Assembly: GCF_026967795.1 (NCBI RefSeq)
Contig: NZ_JAPVBH010000004.1
Coordinates: forward strand, 62,001 to 126,000
DNA from: Modestobacter sp. VKM Ac-2986
GTDB taxonomy: Bacteria > Actinomycetota > Actinomycetes > Mycobacteriales > Geodermatophilaceae
Length of the DNA stretch: 64,000 nt
Reading direction: 5' to 3'
Below the pieces are notes generated by a model. The model searched no databases and was not told the DNA's origin. It worked only from the letters and a program-made list of their open reading frames with translations. The position numbers and the translations under genes were made by a program. Positions 54,305 through 64,000 of the stretch are shown in pieces. Each line of letters begins with the position of its first letter. Within the stretch, counting starts at the first letter, position 1.

Positions 54305-57300
54305 TCAGCCGGCCGGCGGTGCGCTCACCGCCGTCGCCGCCGGTGCGACCGGCACCGACTGGGCCCGGCCGGTGGCCGAGTCGTTGTGCGGGAGGACGAC
54401 CAGCGCCCCCTTGGTCCCGCCCACGGCCACGTCAGCGGCGTAGGACACCGGGTCCTGCGTCACGGTGATCGTGGTCCCGCCGGTGGCCGGCAGCAGGAGT
54501 GCCGGGTCACCGCCCGGTCCGGTGAACGAGAGCCCGGGCGCCAGCGGGTCGAAGCTCATCGGCGTGCTGAGCTCCGTCCCGGCCTCCCCCGACCCGGTGC
54601 CCAGGTCGTCGACCGTGCCGTAGGCGCTGATCGACTGGACGCCGAAGGAGATCCGGCCCTGCACCAGCGGCATGGCCGACAGCGGCACGCCCATCACCTG
54701 GACGTCGTTGTCCAGGGCGTTGGTGTCCACGAGCCCGTCGACCAGGTTCAACGCACCGATGTAAGGAGCGTCGTTGCTGGGCAGCAGGTCGTAGTTGCGG
54801 TCGGTGATCACGACCAGGGCCACGTCGTAGTCGGCGATGCGCGTGGTGGTGACCTGGTAGTCCCACTGCCCGTCGCCGGTGGCGTCGATGTAGACCCCGT
54901 AGTTCACCGCCGTCTCCGGCGAGGTGTAGGTCCCGTGCGCGGCGACGGCGACGTACAGCCCCGGGTCGTCGGCGAAGGCCCGGACGTCGGAGGCGACGCC
55001 CACGGAGGCCAGGTCGACCGACCGCTCCAGCTCGGACTTGTAGCAGTCCGGTGCCGGCGTGGTCGAGCACCGGGGCATCTCCGGGCTGGTGCCGAGCTGC
55101 TCGAAGGCGTCGACCAGGGAGGTGTAGGAGCTGGGCTCGTACGCCTCGCCGTTGGCCACGCCGCCACCGGTCAGGGTGATGGTCGAGCCGTCGCCGGACG
55201 CCGACGCCGACAGCGTCGACGCGGGCTTGGCGTTGCTGTGCACCGGGACGCGCAGGTCCACGCCCTTCTTGTTGATCGGCGACAGGACGACGCGACCGCT
55301 GGCCTCACCGACGAACTGGCGGCCGTCGTCGACCACCACGGTCGGGTCGGCGACCTTGCGCAGCTCGTCCTGCGAGGCGGTCATGGTGACGGTCACCGTG
55401 CGGGTCTGCCCCGGGGGCACGGTCACGCGCTGCGCCGACAGCGAGTAGCGCACGCCGGGCTGCTCGACGAGCGCCTGGTAGGCCACCCGGTAGACGGCCG
55501 CGCTGGTGCCCTTGTTGGCCACCGTGATGACCTTGGTGGCCTGGACCCGCTCGGCCGCCACCTCCACGACCCCGAAGGACGCCGACACGACACCGGTACC
55601 GGCCTCGGCGTAGGCGAGCACCTGGTTGTCCAGGGCGGCCTTGGCGTCGATGCGGCCGGCGCCCTGGCGGTTGGGTCCGTAGACCGTGCCGTCGGCGGTG
55701 TGGACGTCGTGGCCGGCGGTGTTCATCAGGTCGGCCTTGACCTCCTCCGTCGTCCACTCCGGGTGGGCCGCACGGACCAGTGCGGTGACCCCGGCGGTGG
55801 TCGGTGTGGCCATCGAGGTGCCGGACTCGCTGACACCCTGGTCACCGGTGCCGACGGCGGCGGAGAACAACGTCACGCCGGGTGCGGAGACGTCCGGCTT
55901 GAGGCCGTTGGCCTGCCGCGTGCCCCGCGAGGAGAACGAGGCGAGCAGGTCGACCTGCTCGGGCGCGGTGAAGACGGAGGCGTCCTTGAGGCTGTCACCG
56001 AAGGTGACGGTGACGGTCTGGCCGGCCGAGACCGCGCCGATGACCGCCTCGCCGTCGGTCCCGGTGACGAGGATGCCCGGGATCTGCGCGACACCGGTGA
56101 TGCCGGTCTCCAGCAGGTCGTCGTCCCCGACGATCATGAACCCGGCCGCGCCGGCCCTGACCGCGTTCGTGCCCTTGCCGACCGAGCCGCAGTCGGCGAA
56201 GCCGTCGGCGAGGAAGAGCTGGACCGAGCCGGCGGGCACCGCGTACCCGGCGGGCAGGGTGCAGCCGTCCTCGTGACCGGCCGGCGGCAGCACCAGCGGG
56301 CCGGTGACGTCACCGGTGCCCTCGTAGGCGAGCGACCGCAGGCCCGGGCGCACGCCGTCGATGACGCCCGCGGGCGAGTCGACCCGCCAGCCGTCGAAGA
56401 CGCCGTAGCCGTCGTTGGAGGCGGCGACGCCGATGCCGCGCGGGGCGTTGCCCGGCGAACCACCGATGTCGTAGGCGTCACCGGCGTTGCCGGCGGCCAG
56501 GACGACGAGCATGCCGTGCGCCATCGCCTCGTCGGCGACCATGGCGTCGGCGTCGTCGGCCAGCCCGTAGTCCGACCCCAGGGACAGGTTCACGACGTCG
56601 AGGTGGTCGTCGATCGACCCGTCGCCGTTGGGGTCCATGGCCCACTCGAGGGCCTTGATGGTGACGTCGGTCGAACCCTCGCAGCCGAAGACCTTCAGGG
56701 CGTAGAGGGAGGCGTCGGGCGCCATGCCCGGGCCGATCTTCAGGGCGCCGGCGTCGAAGCCCGCGCCGTAGGTGCCGGTGTAGGTGCTGCCGTCGGCGTT
56801 GACGCCGTAGCCGGCGGAGGAGCCGGCGACGTGCGTGCCGTGCCCGTTGCAGTCCAGGGGGTTCTCGTCGGGGTGCGCGACGGGCTGGTAGGCGTCGCTG
56901 GACGGGTCGGCGTTGTAGTCGTCACCGACGAAGTCGTGACCGCCGACGACCTTGGCGCTGGGGAAGACCCCCGGCGCGGGCGCCTTCTCCGCGGCCTGCA
57001 GGGCGTCGAACTGTGCGACGTCGCCGCTGCCGCCGAAGTCGGCGTGGGTGTAGTCGATGCCGGTGTCGATGATGCCGATCGACACGTCCTTGCCGGTGTT
57101 GCCCAGGGACTCCCAGGCGTCGACGGCCCGGACCACCGCGGCGGCACCGGTGTTGCTGATCTCCTTGGGCGTGATCGGCAGCACCGCCGTCACGCCGGGC
57201 AGGGTGCGCAGGGCCTCGTAGTCGGCGGCGTCCGCGGAGACCGCCACACCGGAGACCACGGTGGAGGCGGTGTAGAGCACCTCGGCGCCGGAGGCGACCG

Positions 57301-57715
57301 CGGGCAGCTCCGACACCACGTCGTCGGCGGCGGCCTCGACCGCGGGCTGCGCGGAGCGGGCCGCGTCGGCGGCCTCCGCCTGCCCGCCCGTGGCCAGCGC
57401 GTCGGCGTAGACCTGGGAGGTGGAGGGCGTGTCGATCCGGAGGAAGAAGGACGCCGGACCGCTGTCCGGGAGCCCCGCCAGCCTCGTGGAGTCAGCCCGG
57501 TCTGCCAGCTGGGACCTGACCTGGTCCAGCTGGGCCGGGGTCAGGTCGATGGCCGCCGGCTGTCCGGCGACCCGCTGGGCCACGCCGGCCGGGGCGGCCA
57601 GCGCGCTGCCGAGGCCGCCGGTGGTGACCAGAGCGGCCGTCACGACGACGATCCCCGAGCGGGACAGGGCGTGTCGACGCCCTGCCCGGTTGGACTGAGT
57701 ACTTCTGGGACTCAC
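54305..57715 (-). CDS. Secreted S8 family serine peptidase (subtilase) with PA domain
   Basis: A 1136-residue exported subtilisin-like protease. Signal peptide GIVVVTAALVTTGGLGSALA after a basic start; inhibitor-like propeptide to about 190. Catalytic Asp in GIIDTGIDYTHADFG (near 218), His in CNGHGTHVAGSSAGYG (near 293), Ser in SESGTSMATPTTAG (near 633). A PA domain (GFADCGSVGKGTNAVRAGAAG) is inserted near 400-540, and about 450 residues of beta-rich C-terminal sequence follow. GTG 57715 has AGGGG upstream; GTG 57721 is possible. Confidence 0.92.
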   Translation of the reverse strand: MSPRSTQSNRAGRRHALSRSGIVVVTAALVTTGGLGSALAAPAGVAQRVAGQPAAIDLTPAQLDQVRSQLADRADSTRLAGLPDSGPASFFLRIDTPSTSQVYADALATGGQAEAADAARSAQPAVEAAADDVVSELPAVASGAEVLYTASTVVSGVAVSADAADYEALRTLPGVTAVLPITPKEISNTGAAAVVRAVDAWESLGNTGKDVSIGIIDTGIDYTHADFGGSGDVAQFDALQAAEKAPAPGVFPSAKVVGGHDFVGDDYNADPSSDAYQPVAHPDENPLDCNGHGTHVAGSSAGYGVNADGSTYTGTYGAGFDAGALKIGPGMAPDASLYALKVFGCEGSTDVTIKALEWAMDPNGDGSIDDHLDVVNLSLGSDYGLADDADAMVADEAMAHGMLVVLAAGNAGDAYDIGGSPGNAPRGIGVAASNDGYGVFDGWRVDSPAGVIDGVRPGLRSLAYEGTGDVTGPLVLPPAGHEDGCTLPAGYAVPAGSVQLFLADGFADCGSVGKGTNAVRAGAAGFMIVGDDDLLETGITGVAQIPGILVTGTDGEAVIGAVSAGQTVTVTFGDSLKDASVFTAPEQVDLLASFSSRGTRQANGLKPDVSAPGVTLFSAAVGTGDQGVSESGTSMATPTTAGVTALVRAAHPEWTTEEVKADLMNTAGHDVHTADGTVYGPNRQGAGRIDAKAALDNQVLAYAEAGTGVVSASFGVVEVAAERVQATKVITVANKGTSAAVYRVAYQALVEQPGVRYSLSAQRVTVPPGQTRTVTVTMTASQDELRKVADPTVVVDDGRQFVGEASGRVVLSPINKKGVDLRVPVHSNAKPASTLSASASGDGSTITLTGGGVANGEAYEPSSYTSLVDAFEQLGTSPEMPRCSTTPAPDCYKSELERSVDLASVGVASDVRAFADDPGLYVAVAAHGTYTSPETAVNYGVYIDATGDGQWDYQVTTTRIADYDVALVVITDRNYDLLPSNDAPYIGALNLVDGLVDTNALDNDVQVMGVPLSAMPLVQGRISFGVQSISAYGTVDDLGTGSGEAGTELSTPMSFDPLAPGLSFTGPGGDPALLLPATGGTTITVTQDPVSYAADVAVGGTKGALVVLPHNDSATGRAQSVPVAPAATAVSAPPAG

Positions 57716-58112
57716 GTGCACCCCTGTCGACGAGACACCTGGACGAGATGACCCTCACTGGTCCGTGAGGCACTCATGACAGACGGTTGCCGTTGCGATG
57801 GCCAACGGCCATAGGCCGGATGGCCCAGTCGACACCAGCTGTGATCGGCACCTGCCGAGTCCGTGACACGGCTGTGTCTCCTCCCGGTGTCCCCGGTCAC
57901 ACGAGCGGCGTGGTGCGGGCGAACGGAGCAACGCCGCGACGCAGACGACACGTTGCACCAGCTCTCAACCACCGCGGCGGTGGCCGGGAGGTGGCGGCCG
58001 GGTGTCGTGCCCCCGACGAGTACACAGCGAGGCCGCGCCGTCCAGGGGACGACGCGGCCTCGGTGTGCTGCGGGGTCGGCGGGGCCGACCGGTGGGTCAG
58101 GTCAGGCGGGGG
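57716..58112. other. Intergenic region upstream of the subtilase
   Basis: A 397-base stretch with no credible gene. It holds the serA terminator (58028-58062) and a dyad GCCGTTG-CGATGGC-CAACGGC (57789-57809) about 75 bases before the subtilase start, near a CCTCAC/GTGAGG pair (57751-57768). Base composition is slightly less GC-rich, as in promoter regions. Confidence 0.6.
58028..58062 (-). terminator. Hairpin after serA
   Basis: CGAGGCCGCG-C-CGTCC and GGACG-A-CGCGGCCTCG pair over 15 bases with one mismatch and an AGG loop. Located about 50 bases past the serA stop. Confidence 0.75.
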
Positions 58113-59726
58113 TCACAGCGGGCTGAGGTCGGCGGTCTGGGCCTGCCGCGCGCCGATGCGGGCACCGATCTGGTCGAGCAGCTCGCCGCTGACCGGGCTG
58201 TCGACGGTGACGGCCATCAGCGCCTCCCCGCCCTGCGTCGTCCGGCTGACCTGGGCGCCGGCGATGTTCACGCCGGCCTCCCCCAGGGCCGCACCGACCG
58301 TGCCGACCACACCGGGGCGGTCGGCGTAGACGAAGAAGAGCAGGTAGCCGTCGGCGGTGAGGTCGATCTCGAAGCCGCCGACCTCGGTCAGCTTGGGCAC
58401 CTGGTTCTTGCCGTAGAGCGTGCCCGACACGGTGACCTCGGCGCCGTTGGCCATGGCGCCGCGGACGCTGATCAGGTTGCGGTAGTGCGGGCTCTCGGTG
58501 TTGCTGGACAGGCTCACGTCCAGCCCGCGCTGCTCGGCCAGGAGGGGGGCGTTGACGTAGGTGACCGGCTCGGAGACGACGTCGGCGAACACGCCGCGCA
58601 GCACGGCCAGCTGGACGACCGAGACGTCGAACTCGGCGATCTTGCCCTGCACCTCGACGTGCACCGACTGGGCCAGCCCGCCGGCGACGGCGGTGAAGAC
58701 CCGGCCGAGCTTCTCCGCCAGCGGCAGCCCCGGGCGCACGTCCTCGGCGACGACCCCGCCGGCCTGGACGTTGACCGCGTCGGGCACGAACTCCCCCTGC
58801 AGGGCCAGCCGGACGCTGCGGGCGACCGCGGTGCCGGCCTTGTCCTGGGCCTCGGTGGTGGAGGCGCCCAGGTGCGGGGTGACCACGACGTTGGGCAGCC
58901 CGAACAGCGGTGAGTCGGTGCAGGGCTCCTTGGCGTAGACGTCGATGCCCGCGGCCCCGACCTGGCCCGACTGCAGCGCCTCGGCCAGGGCGGCCTCGTC
59001 GACCAGCCCGCCCCGGGCGGCGTTGACGATGATCACGCCGCGCTTGGTGGCGGCGAGCTCCTCGGCGCCGATGAGCCCCAGGGTCTCCGGGGTCTTGGGC
59101 AGGTGGACGGTGATGAAGTCCGACTCCCGCAGCAGCTCGTCCAGGGAGACCAGCCGGACGCCGAGCTGGGCGGCGCGGCCGGCCTGGATGTAGGGGTCGT
59201 AGGCGATGAGCGTGACGCCGAAGGCGGCCAGCCGCTGGGCGACCAGGACACCGATCCGGCCCAGGCCGACGACGCCGACGGTCTTCTCGGTGACCTCCAC
59301 GCCGGTGAACTTCGACCGCGCCCACGTCCCCTCGCGCAGCGAGGCGTCCGCGGCGGGGATGTGCCGGGCGGCGGCCAGCATCAGGGCGATGGCGTGCTCG
59401 GCGGCGCTGACGATGTTCGAGGTGGGGGCGTTGACCACCAGCACCCCGCGCTCGGTGGCGGCGGGGACGTCGACGTTGTCCAGGCCGATCCCGGCGCGGG
59501 CGACGACCTTGAGGTCCGGTGCGGCGGCCAGCGCCTCGGCGTCGATCTGGGTGGCCGACCGGATGAGCACCGCGGAGGCCTCGGCCAGCGCCGGGAGCAG
59601 CGCGGCCCGGTCGGCGCCGTCGACGTGGCGGATCTCGACGTCGTCGCCGAGCACCTCCAGCACGCTGGGTGCGAGCTCTTCGGCGATGAGGACGACGGGC
59701 ACGGACCCCGGCTGAGTGGCTGTCAC
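58113..59726 (-). CDS. serA: D-3-phosphoglycerate dehydrogenase
   Basis: A 537-residue first enzyme of serine synthesis, long form. Substrate and NAD domains: ARAGIGLDNVDVPAA, VGVVGLGRIGVLVAQRLAAFG, NAARGGLVDEAALAEAL and the catalytic HLGASTTEAQDKAG. An intervening (ASB) domain precedes the C-terminal ACT domain (YADRPGVVGTVGAALGEAGVNIAGAQVSR), expected to bind serine. GTG 59726 gives a normal N-terminus. Located between the subtilase and ilvC, as in mycobacteria for the ilvC side. Confidence 0.96.
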   Translation of the reverse strand: MTATQPGSVPVVLIAEELAPSVLEVLGDDVEIRHVDGADRAALLPALAEASAVLIRSATQIDAEALAAAPDLKVVARAGIGLDNVDVPAATERGVLVVNAPTSNIVSAAEHAIALMLAAARHIPAADASLREGTWARSKFTGVEVTEKTVGVVGLGRIGVLVAQRLAAFGVTLIAYDPYIQAGRAAQLGVRLVSLDELLRESDFITVHLPKTPETLGLIGAEELAATKRGVIIVNAARGGLVDEAALAEALQSGQVGAAGIDVYAKEPCTDSPLFGLPNVVVTPHLGASTTEAQDKAGTAVARSVRLALQGEFVPDAVNVQAGGVVAEDVRPGLPLAEKLGRVFTAVAGGLAQSVHVEVQGKIAEFDVSVVQLAVLRGVFADVVSEPVTYVNAPLLAEQRGLDVSLSSNTESPHYRNLISVRGAMANGAEVTVSGTLYGKNQVPKLTEVGGFEIDLTADGYLLFFVYADRPGVVGTVGAALGEAGVNIAGAQVSRTTQGGEALMAVTVDSPVSGELLDQIGARIGARQAQTADLSPL

Positions 59727-59910
59727 GGGTCCACAGCCTAGGGAGGCGGGACCTCCCGCGGGGCGCCGGTGCCCACCGGTCCCACTGGGTGGACGGCCGC
59801 CGTGGTGGCCCTCCCGGGGGAACCGCCGCCCGGCGTGCTTGCCCGCCTCCCGACGCACGGTCAAGCTGACGGCGCAGCGCCGGGACGACCGGCCCCGTGC
59901 GGAGGAGACC

Positions 59911-60870
59911 ATGAGCAACGACCGGGACGACGCCCAGGGCCGGCAGCAGCCGGACCCCTCCGGCACGGAGGGCGCTCAGCACCCGGCGGAGGACACCGGT
60001 GCGGTGGACCGGGGCGGGGTGGACGACGCCCCCGCGGCCGGCGCCACGGCGGCCGCTGCCGGGGCGACGGCGGCGGGCCCCCACTCGTCCTGGGCGTCGC
60101 CCGAGCAGGACCAGGGGTCCTGGGGGACGCCGCAGCACGGCTCAGGGACCGGCGTGCAGACGCCCCCGTACGGGCAGCAGCCCCCGTACGACCAGCAGTC
60201 CTACGGGCAGCAGTACGGCTCCCCCTACGGCCAGGCACCGCAGTACGGCCAGTCCCCCTACGGCCAGGCACCCTGGGGTCAGGCCCCGTACGGACAGGGC
60301 CCGCAGTACGGGCAGTCCCCCTACGGCCAGCCCGTCGCCCACGGCGGCCCCGGGCAGCCGGCCGTGCCGGGCCGACCGGGCACGGTGATCACCTCGGCGG
60401 TGCTCGGCCTGCTCTACGGCGTCCTCGGTCTGCTCACCGCGCTGCTGTTCGTGATCGGTGGCGCCTACGCCGACGACTTCCTCGACGCCGTCGAGGACAC
60501 CGACCCCTCGCTCGAGGGCACGTTGGGGTCCTCCGAGGTCGACGGCTTCCGGGCCGTCCTGGTGGTGTTCGGCGTCGTCGCCCTGGTGTGGGCCGTGGTG
60601 ATGGTCTGGGGCAGCTTCCTGGCACTGCGTGGGCGCAGCCGCGTGCTGCTGCTGGTGGGGGCCTGGATCGCGGTCGCCGTCACCGCGGTGCTGCTGCTCC
60701 TCGCGGTCGTCGGCGCGGCCACCGCCCCCGAGGGCGGCGGGGCGGGCGGGATCGTCCTCTTCCTGCTGCTCTTCCTGGGCACCGTGGCGATGGCCGTGCT
60801 GCTCCTGCTGCGGCCCTCGGCCGCGTACTTCGCCATCCACCGCCAGCGCCGGGCCCTGGCCCCCCGCTGA
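59911..60870 (+). CDS. Membrane protein with Pro/Tyr/Gly/Gln-rich N-terminus
   Basis: A 319-residue protein. The first 160 residues are disordered, with repeats of the type SPYGQ, APYGQ and QYGQ, followed by four membrane helices (TVITSAVLGLLYGVLGLLTALL, VLVVFGVVALVWAVVMVWG and two more) separated by an acidic loop. ATG 59911 has GGAGGAG three bases upstream. Function unknown; such proteins are common in actinobacteria. Confidence 0.85.
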   Translation: MSNDRDDAQGRQQPDPSGTEGAQHPAEDTGAVDRGGVDDAPAAGATAAAAGATAAGPHSSWASPEQDQGSWGTPQHGSGTGVQTPPYGQQPPYDQQSYGQQYGSPYGQAPQYGQSPYGQAPWGQAPYGQGPQYGQSPYGQPVAHGGPGQPAVPGRPGTVITSAVLGLLYGVLGLLTALLFVIGGAYADDFLDAVEDTDPSLEGTLGSSEVDGFRAVLVVFGVVALVWAVVMVWGSFLALRGRSRVLLLVGAWIAVAVTAVLLLLAVVGAATAPEGGGAGGIVLFLLLFLGTVAMAVLLLLRPSAAYFAIHRQRRALAPR

Positions 60871-60877
60871 ACGACGA

Positions 60878-60908
60878 CAGCCCCCGCAGCACACGGCTGC
60901 GGGGGCTG
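60878..60908 (+). terminator. 13-bp hairpin after the membrane protein gene
   Basis: CAGCCCCCGCAGC (60878-60890) and GCTGCGGGGGCTG (60896-60908) pair exactly around ACACG. It follows the plus-strand stop by seven bases. Confidence 0.85.
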
Positions 60909-60911
60909 CTC

Positions 60912-60975
60912 GGCCCCGTCCCGGGTCCCGCCCTGAGCGTGCTCAGGGCGGGGAGGACGGGGTCCTCCGACTTCG
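60912..60975 (-). repeat. Hairpin repeat family member F, after ilvC
   Basis: Outer arms GGCCCCGTCC (60912-60921) and GGACGGGGTCC (60955-60965); inner CCCGCCCTGAGC/GCTCAGGGCGGG is a perfect 12-bp stem with a two-base centre. The ilvC stop is followed by CGAAGTCGGAGGACC. Confidence 0.8.
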
Positions 60976-62079
<1,104 letters not shown>

Positions 62080-62610
62080 TCACGCGGAGCGCTGGTCGAC
62101 GGGACGCAGGCTGCCAGAACCGCTCATCGACCGCGGACCCCGGCCGAGCGCGACCGTGCCGGACTGGGCCATCTCCTTGATGCCCAGCGGCGCGAGCACC
62201 GCCAGCAGTGCCCGCAGCTTCTCCGGCGTCCCGGTCGCCTCGATGGTGACGGTGTCGGTGTTGACGTCGACCACCCGGGCCCGGAACAGCTCGGCGGTCT
62301 GCAGGACGGTGGCGCGGTCGGTCAGCGGTGCACGCACCTTGACCAGCAGCAGCTCCCGCTCCACCGACGCCTCGCCGTCCAGCTCGACGATCTTGATCAC
62401 CTCGATGAGCTTGTTCAGCTGCTTGGTGATCTGCTCCAGCGGCGCGGACTCCGCCTCGGCGACGATCGTCATCCGGGACAGGTCGGGGTTCTCGGTCGGG
62501 CCGACGGCGAGGGACTCGATGTTGAACCCGCGCCGGCTGAAGAGCGCCGACACCCGGGCCAGCACACCGGACTTGTTCTCGACCAGGACGGACAACGTGT
62601 GCCGTGGCAT
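62080..62610 (-). CDS. ilvN: Acetolactate synthase small (regulatory) subunit
   Basis: A 176-residue regulatory subunit that confers valine feedback. N-terminal ACT domain: HTLSVLVENKSGVLARVSALFSRRGFNIESLAVG; then NKLIEVIKIVELDG and the C-terminal domain with TPEKLRALLAVLAPLGIKEMAQSGTVALGRG. ATG 62610. It lies 85 bases past the ilvB stop, with hairpin repeat member G between. Confidence 0.96.
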   Translation of the reverse strand: MPRHTLSVLVENKSGVLARVSALFSRRGFNIESLAVGPTENPDLSRMTIVAEAESAPLEQITKQLNKLIEVIKIVELDGEASVERELLLVKVRAPLTDRATVLQTAELFRARVVDVNTDTVTIEATGTPEKLRALLAVLAPLGIKEMAQSGTVALGRGPRSMSGSGSLRPVDQRSA

Positions 62611-62639
62611 CAGACGGACCTCTTCCGATCAGGCAGTTC

Positions 62640-62695
62640 GGCCCCCGTGCAGGGGCCCGCCGCGAGCTTGCGAGTGGTGGGGGGCACGAGGGTCC
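62640..62695 (-). repeat. Hairpin repeat family member G, between ilvB and ilvN
   Basis: Arms GGCCCCCGTGC (62640-62650) and GCACGAGGGTCC (62684-62695) with one mismatch; inner CCCGCC/GGTGGG. It abuts the ilvB stop and is 52/56 identical to member D. It sits inside what is normally one operon. Confidence 0.75.
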
Positions 62696-64000
62696 TCACA
62701 CCTGGTCGCCGCCGAAGTCGGGGCGCAGGCCCCGGGCGGCCATGATCGCGTCGTTGCTCGCCCCGGCGGCGACCATCGGCCACACCTGGGCGTCGGAGCC
62801 GACGATGAAGTCGATGACCACCGGCCGGTCGGTGATCGCCATGGCCTTCTCGATCACCGCGTCGACGTCGTCCTCGGTCTCGCACCGCAGCCCGACGCAG
62901 CCCAGCGCCTCGGCCAGGGTCACGAAGTCCGGGATGCGGACCTGCCGGGCGGCGGGGTCCTTGGCGCCGTGGGTGGCCAGGTGGGTGTTGGAGTAGCGGC
63001 CCTCGTAGAACAGGGTCTGCCACTGGCGCACCATGCCCAGGTTGCCGTTGTTGATGACGGCGACCTTGATGGGGATGCCCTCGATGGCGCAGGTGGCCAG
63101 CTCCTGGTTGGTCATCTGGAAGCAGCCGTCGCCGTCGATGGCCCACACCGTGGTGTCCGGACAGCCCACCTTGGCGCCCATGGCGGCCGGCACCGAGTAG
63201 CCCATGGTGCCCAGGCCCCCGCTGTTGAGCCAGGTGCCCGGCTTCTCGTACTTGATGAACTGGGCGGCCCACATCTGGTGCTGGCCGACGCCGGAGGTGT
63301 AGATCGTGTCCGGGCCGGCGATGGCCCCGAGGCGCTCGATCACGTACTGCGGCGAGAGCATGCCGTCCTCGGGCCGGTCGTAGCCCAGCGGGTAGCGGGT
63401 GCGCCAGTCCTCCAGCTGCTCCCACCACGCAGTCAGCTGCGGGGTGCGCCCGGCCTCGTGCTCGGCCCGCACGGCGGTGACCAGCTCGGCGATGGTGGCC
63501 TTGGCGTCGCCCACGATCGGGACGTCGGCGCGGCGGTTCTTGCCGATCTCGGCCGGGTCGATGTCGGCGTGGATGACCGCCGCGTCGGGGGCGAAGCTGG
63601 ACAGCTGGCCGGTGACCCGGTCGTCGAAGCGGGCGCCAAGGGTGATCAGCAGGTCGGCCTTCTGCAGGGCGGTGACGGCCGCGACCGTGCCGTGCATGCC
63701 CGGCATGCCCAGGTTCTGCGGGTGGCTGTCGGGGAACGCGCCGCGGGCCATCAGCGTGGTGACCACCGGCGCACCGGTCAGCTCGGCCAGCTCGGCCAGC
63801 TCGTCGGTGGCGTGGGCCTTGAGGACGCCGCCGCCGACGTAGAGCACCGGCTGGCGCGCGGCGGCGATGAGCGCGGCGGCCTCGCGGACCTGCTTGCCGT
63901 GCGGGCGGGTGGTGGGCTTGTAGCCGGGCAGGTCGATCCGCGGCGGCCAGCTGAAGTCGGTGGTCGCCTGCAGGACGTCCTTGGGGACGTCGACCAGCAC
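62696..64000 (-). CDS. ilvB: Acetolactate synthase large subunit, partial (N-terminus off right edge)
   Basis: The last 434 residues of the ThDP-dependent catalytic subunit, first step of valine, leucine and isoleucine synthesis. Visible: the central FAD-type domain ([48 protein letters not shown]) and the C-terminal ThDP domain with [20 protein letters not shown] and [12 protein letters not shown] (GDG-NN motif). The glutamate and N-terminal PYR domain are beyond the window. Followed by ilvN and ilvC. Confidence 0.96.
   Translation of the reverse strand: MLVDVPKDVLQATTDFSWPPRIDLPGYKPTTRPHGKQVREAAALIAAARQPVLYVGGGVLKAHATDELAELAELTGAPVVTTLMARGAFPDSHPQNLGMPGMHGTVAAVTALQKADLLITLGARFDDRVTGQLSSFAPDAAVIHADIDPAEIGKNRRADVPIVGDAKATIAELVTAVRAEHEAGRTPQLTAWWEQLEDWRTRYPLGYDRPEDGMLSPQYVIERLGAIAGPDTIYTSGVGQHQMWAAQFIKYEKPGTWLNSGGLGTMGYSVPAAMGAKVGCPDTTVWAIDGDGCFQMTNQELATCAIEGIPIKVAVINNGNLGMVRQWQTLFYEGRYSNTHLATHGAKDPAARQVRIPDFVTLAEALGCVGLRCETEDDVDAVIEKAMAITDRPVVIDFIVGSDAQVWPMVAAGASNDAIMAARGLRPDFGGDQV

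Noticed and set aside
60170-60345. CRISPR-like or tandem DNA repeat in the plus-strand gene
   Set aside because: The repeats encode PYGQ-type peptide units of unequal length inside an open frame; there are no spacers.

Overview
The window is a high-GC actinobacterial chromosome segment with almost no base composition shift. The gene order (amt-glnK-glnD, ftsY-smc-acyP-mutM-rnc-rpmF-yceD-sepIVA-coaD-rsmD-recG-DAK-rpmB, thiL-Lrp-DUF3515, gpsA, cofC-ppk-mutT1, leuDC-iclR, gltX-FAH, leuB-serA-ilvCNB) is the conserved core seen in mycobacteria, Frankia and Geodermatophilaceae. The composition and the overall look point to a Geodermatophilaceae-type organism (Blastococcus, Geodermatophilus, Modestobacter); this is inference, not a database match. 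I see no insertion sequence, prophage, CRISPR array or rRNA gene.

Layout. 1-3341 (minus): nitrogen control and uptake (glnD, cut by the left edge, glnK, amtB), with a GlnR-like box upstream. 3600-6324 (plus): a nickel/cobalt ECF transporter (cbiM, PDGLE protein, cbiQ, cbiO) behind two tandem Nur-like dyads. 6460-8262: a PAS-GAF-SpoIIE phosphatase. 8285-9484: ftsY. 9523-11927: two coupled phosphoesterases. 12022-24813 (minus): smc, repair, RNA-processing, ribosome and cell-division genes. 25024-28447: rpmB, thiL, an Lrp-type sensor domain and a DUF3515 protein, with accessory genes. 28512-35204 (minus): a lipoprotein, a PLP lyase, gpsA, plsC, an amidohydrolase and a serine hydrolase. 35297-38947 (plus): cofC, ppk and mutT1.

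39080-64000 is dominated by branched-chain amino acid synthesis: leuD-leuC with a divergent IclR regulator, cimA, leuB, ilvC, ilvN and ilvB (cut by the right edge), plus serA. Between them lie a sulfite-oxidase-type enzyme, a sodium symporter pair, tRNA-Glu and tRNA-Gln, a CPBP protease, gltX, a FAH-family enzyme and a large secreted subtilase.

The most notable non-coding signals are: (1) a leader peptide ending Ile-Ile-Val, followed by a 10-bp hairpin and a G6-T6 terminator-like element upstream of cimA, which looks like an attenuator; (2) a dispersed family of at least seven hairpins of roughly 45-110 bases beginning just after stop codons, two members 34 kb apart matching at 52 of 56 bases, one lying between ilvB and ilvN; (3) candidate Nur, GlnR and IclR operators. 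Two gene losses against the usual order also stand out: no hupB between mutT1 and leuD, and no ddl next to gpsA.
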